A stretch of DNA of 22,668 bases, from positions 1 through 22,668 of IMG/VR virus record IMGVR_UViG_3300028843_000060. One strand, written 5' to 3'. Below, in pieces: positions 14,755 to 20,006 of the stretch. Source of the DNA: a virus. Positions within the stretch are counted from its first letter, which is position 1, and each line of letters opens with the position of its first letter. The notes under the pieces were generated by a model. That model did no database searches. It had not been told where the DNA came from and saw only the letters and a program-made list of their open reading frames with translations. The translations under genes and the position numbers were made by a program.

Positions 14755-14778
14755 AAGCCCCCCAAAGTTGGGGGCTTT
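14755..14778 (+). terminator. GC-rich hairpin, leaky terminator or attenuator
   Basis: AAGCCCCC (14755-14762) pairs with GGGGGCTT (14770-14777) around a seven-base loop. The T-run is only TTT. Just 17 bases separate it from the next ATG, too few for a separate promoter, so read-through must feed the downstream operon or a promoter lies further upstream. Confidence 0.75.
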
Positions 14779-14795
14779 AACCATAGGAGCCTATC

Positions 14796-15251
14796 ATGGC
14801 TGATTCAACAATACTATCTATTAGGGTAGACGATAAAGACAAAGAGACTTTCGCTCAACTTTGTCGCACTAGAAAGCAAAAAGCTGGTGTCGTATTCAAC
14901 GAATTACTTAATAAACTAATAGAAGATGAAAAAATGAAACCCTTAAATGCTTTAACAATTAATAATGAAAAACAATTAGCAACAGTTTTAGCATCACTTA
15001 GAACGAGTTACGTTCATAATGATACTTCAGAAAATGGCGTAACATTTACTATAAACGGCATAGAAATAACTTATTTATTTTTCAGTGTGTTTGATGGTGT
15101 TTTAATTGCTGATGGTGCAGGTTATGCGATTGATGGTAGTAGCGATTTAGAATACTATGAATTTGATGAATTAGTAAATTATGAAAATTTCACTGAATTT
15201 TTAAATGTAGAAATTCAACGTCAATTATTTGAAAAATTTGGGGTATCATAA
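14796..15251 (+). CDS. Ribbon-helix-helix-type protein with extra C-terminal domain
   Basis: 151 residues. Residues 4-44 (STILSIRVDDKDKETFAQLC ... VVFNELLNKLIEDEK) have the strand-helix-turn-helix spacing of CopG/MetJ-like ribbon-helix-helix DNA-binding domains. The C-terminal ~100 residues (TVLASLRTSYVHNDTSENGV ...) are acidic and not recognised. GGAG (14786-14789) lies six bases before the ATG. It is the only clear small DNA-binding repressor candidate in the window besides the broken antirepressor, so it is a candidate binder for the palindromes at the small-gene promoters. That link is inference. Confidence 0.62.
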   Translation: MADSTILSIRVDDKDKETFAQLCRTRKQKAGVVFNELLNKLIEDEKMKPLNALTINNEKQLATVLASLRTSYVHNDTSENGVTFTINGIEITYLFFSVFDGVLIADGAGYAIDGSSDLEYYEFDELVNYENFTEFLNVEIQRQLFEKFGVS

Positions 15252-15625
15252 TGCCAAGAAAACCAATTGAGTCACTTCAGAACATTGATTCGTTCGTTAC
15301 GACTGTGGTAAACAAGAAAGAAGTTTATTTTAAGGGTAATAACAACAGACCCACATCATCCTTCAACGATTTAAAAGCTTATGCTGAATCACATGAAGGA
15401 TTTGTTGCTACCACATTGACGGTTTTAAAGATTAATCCATCACGAATAATTTATAAGATGCGATACGATGCAACAAATACTGAAGTTGAATTTAGAATAC
15501 CTTCCAGACAAGATAGACGAATCACTAATGTTGTTGAAGTTGGTAAGCATTACGCTGTTCTTTATCATCGGACTTCTTATAGACCTGACGGTATTGAATG
15601 GCACATTGTTATACCTTATCACTAA
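15251..15625 (+). CDS. Unknown protein coupled to the RHH gene
   Basis: 124 residues, basic (MPRKPIESLQNIDSFVTTVV ...), with an N-terminal helical region and a strand-rich second half (SRIIYKMRYDATNTEVEFRI, HYAVLYHRTSYRPDGIEWHI). TAATG overlap with the RHH gene implies coupled translation and perhaps a shared role. No signal peptide or known motif. Confidence 0.6.
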   Translation: MPRKPIESLQNIDSFVTTVVNKKEVYFKGNNNRPTSSFNDLKAYAESHEGFVATTLTVLKINPSRIIYKMRYDATNTEVEFRIPSRQDRRITNVVEVGKHYAVLYHRTSYRPDGIEWHIVIPYH

Positions 15626-15627
15626 TC

Positions 15628-15635
15628 TATAAATA
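15628..15635 (+). promoter_or_regulatory. T4-type late promoter candidate
   Basis: TATAAATACAG in the only gap between these genes, 30 bases before the ATG of the GIY-YIG-like gene. The flanking AATC before it is also found at 19395. Confidence 0.6.
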
Positions 15636-15665
15636 CAGTTCTAATCACTTAAAAGAATCGTATTA

Positions 15666-16058
15666 ATGGAATCACATTGGCAAATAGATGAAGTCGCTGA
15701 AAATGCAGTGGGCTTTGTCTACGTCATCATTAACAAGCTTAACAAAAAAACGTACATTGGTAAGAAATTCTATTATTCTACTATACGTAAGAAGCCTTTA
15801 AAGGGCAAAAAACGTACCCGTGTGATAACTAAAGAATCGAATTGGCGTACGTATTGTTCGTCTAGCGATTACGTCAAAGCTGACATTAAAAAATACGGTA
15901 AAGAAAACTTCACCTTTAAAATCATAAAATCTTATGATAATAAAACTAAAGTAAATTATGCAGAATTGGAATTACTGGTAAAAAATGATGTGCTTGATGG
16001 TTCAGATAAGTGGTACAACGGAAACATCTTAGGTAAGTATTTCAATGGACAAGTATAA
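15666..16058 (+). CDS. GIY-YIG endonuclease, SegE-like
   Basis: 130 residues. GFVYVIINKLNKKTYIGKKF (residues 17-36) is the GIY-YIG core in the altered form seen in SegE-type phage endonucleases; the arginine in SNWRTYCSSS and the glutamate in NYAELELL fit the catalytic Arg and Glu. It lacks the DNA-binding modules of larger homing endonucleases, so it is a free-standing nuclease, which may act as a homing endonuclease or in genome competition. It follows a TATAAATACA motif, with a weak AAAAGA ribosome binding site. Its stop overlaps the next start by one base. Confidence 0.75.
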   Translation: MESHWQIDEVAENAVGFVYVIINKLNKKTYIGKKFYYSTIRKKPLKGKKRTRVITKESNWRTYCSSSDYVKADIKKYGKENFTFKIIKSYDNKTKVNYAELELLVKNDVLDGSDKWYNGNILGKYFNGQV

Positions 16059-16267
16059 TGGCAGAATTTAACAGAAGAAGAATTTTTTCAGATTTCAGAG
16101 CTAAAACCAGAAATCTTAAACGTGATAACCGAGCCGGAACCGAGCTACATCAACTACAGACTGAATTGTGTTGGAGGGTACACGAACATGACATGGCACC
16201 ATCAATTTTAAATGCGGAACACTGTTCTAATTTCATTCATCGTCTTGGATTGATGTTTGCCTCCTGA
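16058..16267 (+). CDS. Possible small protein, reading frame uncertain
   Basis: An ATG frame of 69 codons starting in a TAATG overlap with the endonuclease gene. Its sequence (MAEFNRRRIFSDFRAKTRNL ...) is Arg-rich and does not look fully natural in the first two thirds, while the last part (SILNAEHCSNFIHRLGLMFA) does. In the endonuclease frame, directly after its stop, 50 codons remain open and read as plausible protein (QNLTEEEFFQISELKPEILN ...), ending at 16211. So the true gene may use the other frame, be frameshifted, or be dead. No motif is seen. Confidence 0.35.
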   Translation: MAEFNRRRIFSDFRAKTRNLKRDNRAGTELHQLQTELCWRVHEHDMAPSILNAEHCSNFIHRLGLMFAS

Positions 16268-16469
16268 TTTAACTACAATTTTAAAAACATCTGAATACAT
16301 CTATAGTATTCAACCAGATTTGAATGGTACCAATTTTTCAGTTTCATGGTGCGACAATAAATTTATTAGACATTATTCGTCTATTGCGGTAAGATTGTCA
16401 GCTCAAGCAACCGAAACCAAGTTCATCTTTGAACTTAAACAAAAGGTAGAAAACGATGGTAACATCTAA
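16257..16469 (+). CDS. Small unknown protein
   Basis: About 70 residues from a TTG at 16257 (PPDLTTILKTSEYIYSIQPD ... FNFSVSW-like strand pattern, then a helical end). No ATG is available near the start, and the upstream in-frame stop at 16251 limits the choice. It overlaps its neighbours by 11 and 14 bases, as usual in a tight operon. Function unknown. Confidence 0.5.
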   Translation: MPPDLTTILKTSEYIYSIQPDLNGTNFSVSWCDNKFIRHYSSIAVRLSAQATETKFIFELKQKVENDGNI

Positions 16470-16659
16470 AGAAGAAGTAATAGATACACTAATTATGTTG
16501 GTAGTGTGGGGTAAGCAGACTAATGATGAAGAAATGGTTATGCTATGCACACGCAAGATAGCCAGATTATCTGGTTCAACTAACATAGATGCACTAATTA
16601 AGGAATGGGAATCCAGAAGTAAACCAAAACGCAAAGGAACTGCTAAGAATGGCACGTAA
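16456..16659 (+). CDS. Small helical protein upstream of the sigma factor gene
   Basis: 67 residues, mostly helix (SKEEVIDTLIMLVVWGKQTN ... ARLSGSTNIDALIKEWES) with a basic tail KPKRKGTAKNGT. It overlaps the genes on both sides, including 11 bases with the sigma factor gene, so translation is coupled. In T4, late transcription also needs the small coactivator gp33; a small partner next to the gp55-like gene is worth noting, but I see no sequence resemblance that would name it. Confidence 0.6.
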   Translation: MVTSKEEVIDTLIMLVVWGKQTNDEEMVMLCTRKIARLSGSTNIDALIKEWESRSKPKRKGTAKNGT

Positions 16660-17053
16660 GAAGAATTATCTCAATAACAGGGATTTGGTAGACGAAACAA
16701 TTATCAGTCAACAGCAAGGACGTATGACCGATAAATTAGCAAGGATGCTGATGGTTCTATGTGAACGTTATAAGAAATCATCCCAAGGAGATTTTACCCG
16801 CTACACCTATTTTGATGAAATGAAGTCTACAGCAATGGAAAACTTAGTCAAAACAGCTTACAAAAAATTCGATTCAGAAAGATTCAGCAACGCATTCGCA
16901 TTCTACACCCAATGTATTCATAACTCATACCTTCAATACCTCAACTATGAAAAACGTCATAGACGTATACGTGATGCTCTTATTGTAGACTTTGGTTTGA
17001 ATCCATCAGATTCATTTATGGAAGAGTATAGGGAAAAACTTGACATTGGTTAA
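16649..17053 (+). CDS. T4 gp55-like late transcription sigma factor
   Basis: 134 residues. The layout agrees with T4 gp55 and its relatives: KKNYLNNRDLVDETI at the N-terminus (T4: YNYVNNKELLQAI), LARMLMVLCERYKKS, then FTRYTYFDEMKSTAMENLVK, KKFDSERFSNAFAFYTQCIH and NSYLQYLNYEKRHRRIRDAL, which corresponds to the region-2 core (T4: ...[24 protein letters not shown]). It is shorter than T4 gp55 (185) and lacks the C-terminal tail that binds the sliding clamp. It would direct host RNA polymerase to TATAAATA promoters, and five TATAAATACA motifs are present in this window. It ends a run of overlapping small genes; its stop lies next to the palindrome at 17052. Confidence 0.85.
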   Translation: MARKKNYLNNRDLVDETIISQQQGRMTDKLARMLMVLCERYKKSSQGDFTRYTYFDEMKSTAMENLVKTAYKKFDSERFSNAFAFYTQCIHNSYLQYLNYEKRHRRIRDALIVDFGLNPSDSFMEEYREKLDIG

Positions 17054-17070
17054 TTAAACAACGTTTAATT
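17052..17070. repeat. Palindrome AATTAAAC-N3-GTTTAATT, copy 4
   Basis: Perfect 8-base arms around AAC, overlapping the last two bases of the sigma factor stop codon, as copy 3 overlaps a stop codon. A half-copy (AATTAAAC-ATC-GTTA) lies at 18475-18489 directly before the gene at 18503. The 17071-17163 stretch that follows shows no strong promoter. Confidence 0.7.
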
Positions 17071-17163
17071 TAAACTTCTTGCTATTTTCCAGACCCAGTG
17101 ATAAATTAAAAAGGTGTTAGCAATCGCTGGCATGAATTTTAACCAAAATGAACGGGGTTCATA

Positions 17164-17873
17164 ATGGAATTAGTTACATTGAGCGACACTCAGAAAATGT
17201 CATCCCTCGAAATCGCAGAATTATGTGGTAAACGTCACAATGACGTTACCCGCGACATCAGAAAAATACTCAAAGAAGCTGGTATTGAAGGTGCGCAATT
17301 TTGCGCACCTTGGAAATTACCTTCAGGTCAAACATCTACAATTTACCAAGACGTGAATGTGATTTGGTAGTAAGCGGGTATTCAGTACCTTATCGTCTTA
17401 AAATTATCGATAGGTGGCAAGAGCTTGAACGCTCTGGGTCACTACCAGACTTCACCAATCCTGCTATAGCGGCAAGAGCATGGGCTGACGCTGTTGAAGG
17501 GTTACAAAACGCTGAACAATCCAATCTGCTACTACGGGTGGAAATAACTGAAGATTTACCATTAACAGATTTAGGACGTGCTGTTATTAAGTCCGATACC
17601 ACTGTTACGGTAGAAGAATTCGCAAAGCTTATGGGTATCAAAGGTTTTGGTCGTAACAAGATGTTCAACTTCTTACGTCAACAGTTTATCTTAATGAACA
17701 CAGCAACATCACAACCCTATCAGAAGTATCTTGATGCTGGTTGGTTTAAGCTTGCTGTTAAAGATTCTGAACATCGTACAAGCAACCAGACATTAATCAC
17801 AGGTAAGGGCATCAGCAAGCTTAGAATGGTGTTAGCTGAATTCTATCCAGAAGTAGTGAATCTGGTTACCTAA
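17164..17873 (+). pseudogene. Rha/Ant-type antirepressor, interrupted by a frameshift
   Basis: The first frame (17164-17370) gives MELVTLSDTQKMSSLEIAEL followed by CGKRHNDVTRDIRKILKEAG, the Rha N-terminal domain, up to SGQTSTIY. The protein then continues in another frame (open to 17873) as IYNLPRRECDLVVSGYSVPY, RLKIIDRWQELERSGSLPDF, and a C-terminal ANT-like DNA-binding domain (EEFAKLMGIKGFGRNKMFNF ... DAGWFKLAVKD). Joining the two parts gives a normal antirepressor of about 235 residues, with a change of -1 or +2 near 17337-17346. No classical slippery heptamer is seen there. A perfect hairpin is located just upstream (17289-17312). It may be a mutated gene, a sequencing error or programmed frameshifting. 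GGGG six to eight bases before the ATG serves as ribosome binding site. Confidence 0.75.
17289..17312 (+). repeat. Perfect hairpin inside the antirepressor gene
   Basis: AAGGTGCGCAA (17289-17299) and TTGCGCACCTT (17302-17312) form an 11-base inverted repeat with two bases between, or a 10-base stem with a four-base loop in RNA. It ends about 30 bases before the apparent frameshift. Confidence 0.8.
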
Positions 17874-17896
17874 TCGATAGGCAATAGAACACTCAG

Positions 17897-17936
17897 AGAG
17901 TCGTATGTGATAACTATACATTAACGGCTCTTTTTC
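17897..17936 (+). terminator. Intrinsic terminator after the antirepressor gene
   Basis: AGAGTCGT (17897-17904) pairs with ACGGCTCT (17924-17931), one U-G pair, with an inner ATGT/ACAT pairing and a run of T at 17931-17935. It lies 23 bases after the antirepressor stop. Confidence 0.75.
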
Positions 17937-17978
17937 CTTATGCTCTTAATGATTAAGATTTTAAAGGTATAGGATTTA

Positions 17979-18005
17979 TAATTGATTTAAGATTAATTGA
18001 TTTAA
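17979..18005 (+). repeat. 12-base direct repeat pair
   Basis: TAATTGATTTAA occurs at 17979-17990 and at 17994-18005, separated by GAT, giving a 15-base period. It could be a pair of protein-binding sites such as terminase or replication initiator sites. Confidence 0.7.
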
Positions 18006-18342
18006 AAAGAAGTATACTTTATCAGTTATGCTTTCAAGGTATGTTAATCCTACTGTAGCACCACAGTTATCAGCTAAGTTATAGCTGTAAATAATCACGT
18101 TTATCTGTTTATGATGTAGTTCAATCTACACAAGGGACGACTCTCAAACCCCTTACACTTCTTAGTTTGTTATTTACTCGTTGAAGCAATCAGTTAACCA
18201 CATGTTTCGAGTTGTTTGTTATGGCAACAGGTAATTAATCCGTTCCAGTGTTGGTAGTCAAAATGCAAGCACTACATCGTTAAAGGTTGCTTCTTTGGAG
18301 TCATAGCTCAACAAGTTAAATAACGTTATACTTATAGTTTCT

Positions 18343-18350
18343 TATAAATA
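18343..18350 (+). promoter_or_regulatory. T4-type late promoter candidate for the small terminase unit
   Basis: TATAAATACAA in non-coding sequence 152 bases before the GTG at 18503. A transcript from here would carry the 18409-18464 hairpin in its leader and end at the terminator at 19343-19380. Confidence 0.55.
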
Positions 18351-18408
18351 CAAGATTAGTATGTTACCAATTACTTATAAAACAGTAAAGCACTTTCAAT
18401 AAAATAAA

Positions 18409-18464
18409 TTGTTGGTGATTTAAGGTGTGTTTAAGCTTCAATAACTTAAAACCTACACCAACAT
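18409..18464 (+). repeat. Long imperfect hairpin before the terminase operon
   Basis: TGTTGGTG at 18410 pairs with CACCAACA at 18456-18463, and an inner AGGT...TTTAAG pairs with CTTAAAACCT, around the loop CTTCAATAA. No T-run follows, so a structured leader or DNA-level recognition site is more likely than a terminator. Confidence 0.6.
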
Positions 18465-18502
18465 ACCATAAATTAATTAAACATCGTTAGGAGTTAAATT
18501 TA

Positions 18503-18814
18503 GTGGATAGATACACGTTAAGGAACAAGTATGTAATGTGTCGTTTGTTTCAGGAGCAACTTACACGAACTGAATACCCAAAAAAACGTAGATTTGGTTG
18601 GTCTATAGAACTTACTGAAAAGCAACACCAATACATTATAAGGAAATACAGATTACATGATAAACATTACCGTCAAGTTATTTTAATAAATTACGAGCTT
18701 CATTTACTTAGAATCTTCGATAAACCATGTTTATTCATTTCAGGTATTTACAAGCCAGAATCCTTTTTAGAGATAAAAGATAAATACGTACAAGAATTAA
18801 AACAAATAACATGA
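18503..18814 (+). CDS. Small basic unknown protein
   Basis: 103 residues (MDRYTLRNKYVMCRLFQEQL ...), rich in Arg, Lys and Tyr, with mostly helical pattern and a strand pair near FDKPCLFISGIYKPESF. The start is GTG, supported by GGAG nine bases upstream. It overlaps the small terminase frame by an ATGA junction if the upstream ATG at 18811 is used. DNA binding is possible from its charge, but no motif is recognised. Because it directly precedes the terminase genes, a role in packaging is conceivable. Confidence 0.6.
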   Translation: MDRYTLRNKYVMCRLFQEQLTRTEYPKKRRFGWSIELTEKQHQYIIRKYRLHDKHYRQVILINYELHLLRIFDKPCLFISGIYKPESFLEIKDKYVQELKQIT

Positions 18815-18834
18815 ATTTTATCAGGGATAACAAC

Positions 18835-19239
18835 ATGGCAACATCAAAGCACTATCAACCTAATCCAAAGAAAAACTTAACAGACAAAGAACGTAAACAA
18901 ATCGAAACTATGGCTGAAATGGGATTACGACCTGCTCACATGGGAGCAATCTTAGGATTCACCAAACAATACTTTTACAAGCTTATACAACGTGATGACG
19001 CTACAAGATTAGCGTATGAACGTGGTAAAGCCAATGGAACTATGACCGCTGTTAAATACTTAGTAGATAACATGAAGGAAGGTTCCGAAAAATCATTACA
19101 TTTTTGGCTTAAATTTATGGGTGGTTATAATCAAGATGACGATTTTGAAACTTGGGAACAACTTGAAGCAGAAAGATTACGGGAAAAAGAACAAACCAAC
19201 GACTTACCATCAGGTTTCAAATTAGAACTTATAAGTTGA
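18835..19239 (+). CDS. Probable terminase small subunit
   Basis: 134 residues from the ATG at 18835. Residues about 14-55 (NLTDKERKQIETMAEMGLRP ... AILGFTKQYFYKLIQRD) form a helix-turn-helix of the kind found in small terminases, followed by a helical oligomerisation-like part (TMTAVKYLVDNMKEGSEKSL, HFWLKFMGGYNQDDDFE) and a charged tail. AGGG eight bases before ATG 18835 supports this start; an in-frame ATG at 18811 overlaps the previous stop (ATGA) and would add eight residues. The small subunit recognises the packaging site and loads the large subunit, whose gene lies 760 bases on. Family assignment is by pattern and context. Confidence 0.7.
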   Translation: MATSKHYQPNPKKNLTDKERKQIETMAEMGLRPAHMGAILGFTKQYFYKLIQRDDATRLAYERGKANGTMTAVKYLVDNMKEGSEKSLHFWLKFMGGYNQDDDFETWEQLEAERLREKEQTNDLPSGFKLELIS

Positions 19240-19253
19240 CAACATTAGCAAAG

Positions 19254-19380
19254 TATAATACACTAACCATGTATTTTAAATTAGCGTTCATGATGGAAAT
19301 AAAAAGAACCCAAAAGTAAATCTCCAAAGTTTATAAAGGGTAAGAGGGTATCACCGTTTAGGTTTTACCCTCTTTTTTTT
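19254..19380 (+). ncRNA. Candidate small RNA or 3'UTR with anti-leader sequence
   Basis: A TATAAT at 19254-19259 (no good -35 at normal spacing; TTGACA is only 12 bases upstream) could start an RNA near 19266, ending at the terminator at 19380, about 115 bases. Positions 19316-19328 read GTAAATCTCCAAA, the exact complement of TTTGGAGATTTAC, the ribosome binding region of units 2, 3 and 4 (12 of 13 in unit 1). With unit 3 the pairing extends to 18 bases with one G-U. The RNA could also be the 3' end of the terminase mRNA. On the minus strand the same bases look like a decayed copy of the leader, which is the rival explanation. Confidence 0.4.
19343..19380 (+). terminator. Strong intrinsic terminator
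   Basis: AGAGGGTA (19343-19350) pairs perfectly with TACCCTCT (19366-19373), with an inner ACC/GGT pairing, followed by a run of eight T to 19380. It separates the small terminase unit from the unit that starts at the late promoter candidate 19399. Confidence 0.88.
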
Positions 19381-19398
19381 GTCTGTCATAAACCAATC

Positions 19399-19406
19399 TA
19401 TAAATA
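19399..19406 (+). promoter_or_regulatory. T4-type late promoter candidate for the terminase/portal unit
   Basis: TATAAATACAT, 28 bases before the ATG at 19435 and 19 bases after a strong terminator. The context AATCTATAAATACA is the same as at 15625-15637. Downstream genes are packaging and head genes, which are expected to be late. Confidence 0.65.
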
Positions 19407-19434
19407 CATTTTTAAAAATAGATGGATAAAATTA

Positions 19435-19713
19435 ATGAAGTATCGCAAAAACCCAGTCGAAATTGACGCATTGGAATGGGATGGGACAAACCATGCTCTG
19501 ATGTATAGATTCTTAGAAGATGATAATGGCTACTTAACTACAGAAGGTAAAAACTTCTACATAGACCATAAACGCATAGTCGGAGGTTTAATCATTAGAA
19601 CCTTAGAAGGTGAACACGTTGCCACTATAGGTGATTTCATCATAAAAGGTGTAGATGGTGAATTTTACCCATGTAAACCAACAATCTTTAATAAAACTTA
19701 CACTAGATGTTAA
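19435..19713 (+). CDS. Conserved small phage protein (GDFIIKGVDGEFYPCKP type)
   Basis: 92 residues. The beginning (MKYRKNPVEIDALEWDGTN) and the end (GDFIIKGVDGEFYPCKPTIF plus NKTY) follow a pattern found in many phage genomes ('YRKKPV.IEA..W.G' ... 'GDWIIKGV.GEFYPCKPDIF'), a family without known function that often occurs near terminase or replication genes. The protein looks like a small strand-rich fold. It is the first gene of the late unit behind 19399. The stop overlaps the next start by seven bases. Confidence 0.75.
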   Translation: MKYRKNPVEIDALEWDGTNHALMYRFLEDDNGYLTTEGKNFYIDHKRIVGGLIIRTLEGEHVATIGDFIIKGVDGEFYPCKPTIFNKTYTRC

Positions 19714-20006
19714 TAGACTTCGATACATTCAACTGTCGTGACACTGATCCATTCAAATACGATAAAATTTGTAAAATACAAGAACACAATAATCCAAAAC
19801 GACCTAAATTTTTTTACACACCATCTTCAGCAACACATAACATTATGCAAATAGCTATGGTTTATGGGATTACAGAAGATCAAGTTTTTAAACTATGTTC
19901 GCACAAAAATAAACCAGTATCTAAGATTGCTGTCAAAAAGTATTACTTCTTAAAAGAAAAATGGATAGGTAGAACTTATAGAGAAATAGGGTTTGATAGT
20001 GATTAA
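19707..20006 (+). CDS. Small putative DNA-binding protein
   Basis: 99 residues (MLIDFDTFNCRDTDPFKYDK ...). The segment IMQIAMVYGITEDQVFKLCS reads as a helix-turn-helix, and VKKYYFLKEKWIGRTYREIG resembles short DNA-contact modules seen next to phage homing endonucleases. Basic overall. It overlaps both neighbours and ends inside the large terminase start. Function uncertain. Confidence 0.55.
   Translation: MLIDFDTFNCRDTDPFKYDKICKIQEHNNPKRPKFFYTPSSATHNIMQIAMVYGITEDQVFKLCSHKNKPVSKIAVKKYYFLKEKWIGRTYREIGFDSD

Larger units (their letters stand above)
17874..18502. other. Gene-free region before the packaging genes
   Basis: About 630 bases with stops in all frames and no recognisable gene. It holds the terminator at 17897, a 12-base direct repeat pair at 17979-18005, a small hairpin CAGCT-N7-AGCTG near 18070-18090, a TATAAATACA motif at 18343, a long imperfect hairpin at 18409-18464 and a half-palindrome at 18475. 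The position just before the terminase genes suits a packaging start site (pac/cos) or an origin, but no diagnostic sequence is seen. No tRNA could be folded. Confidence 0.6.

Noticed and set aside
17326-17349. Programmed -1 frameshift site in the antirepressor
   Set aside because: No X-XXY-YYZ heptamer exists in the first frame and the hairpin is upstream rather than downstream, so a mutation or sequence error is more likely.
18190-18360. tRNA-like pieces (TTTCGAG near 18205, TAGCTCAAC near 18304)
   Set aside because: No 4-base D stem, no 5-base T stem and no acceptor stem can be formed at the right distances.
19236-19259. TTGACA and TATAAT as a full sigma70 promoter
   Set aside because: The two boxes are only 12 bases apart, too close for sigma70. 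Only the TATAAT is kept as a weak hint.
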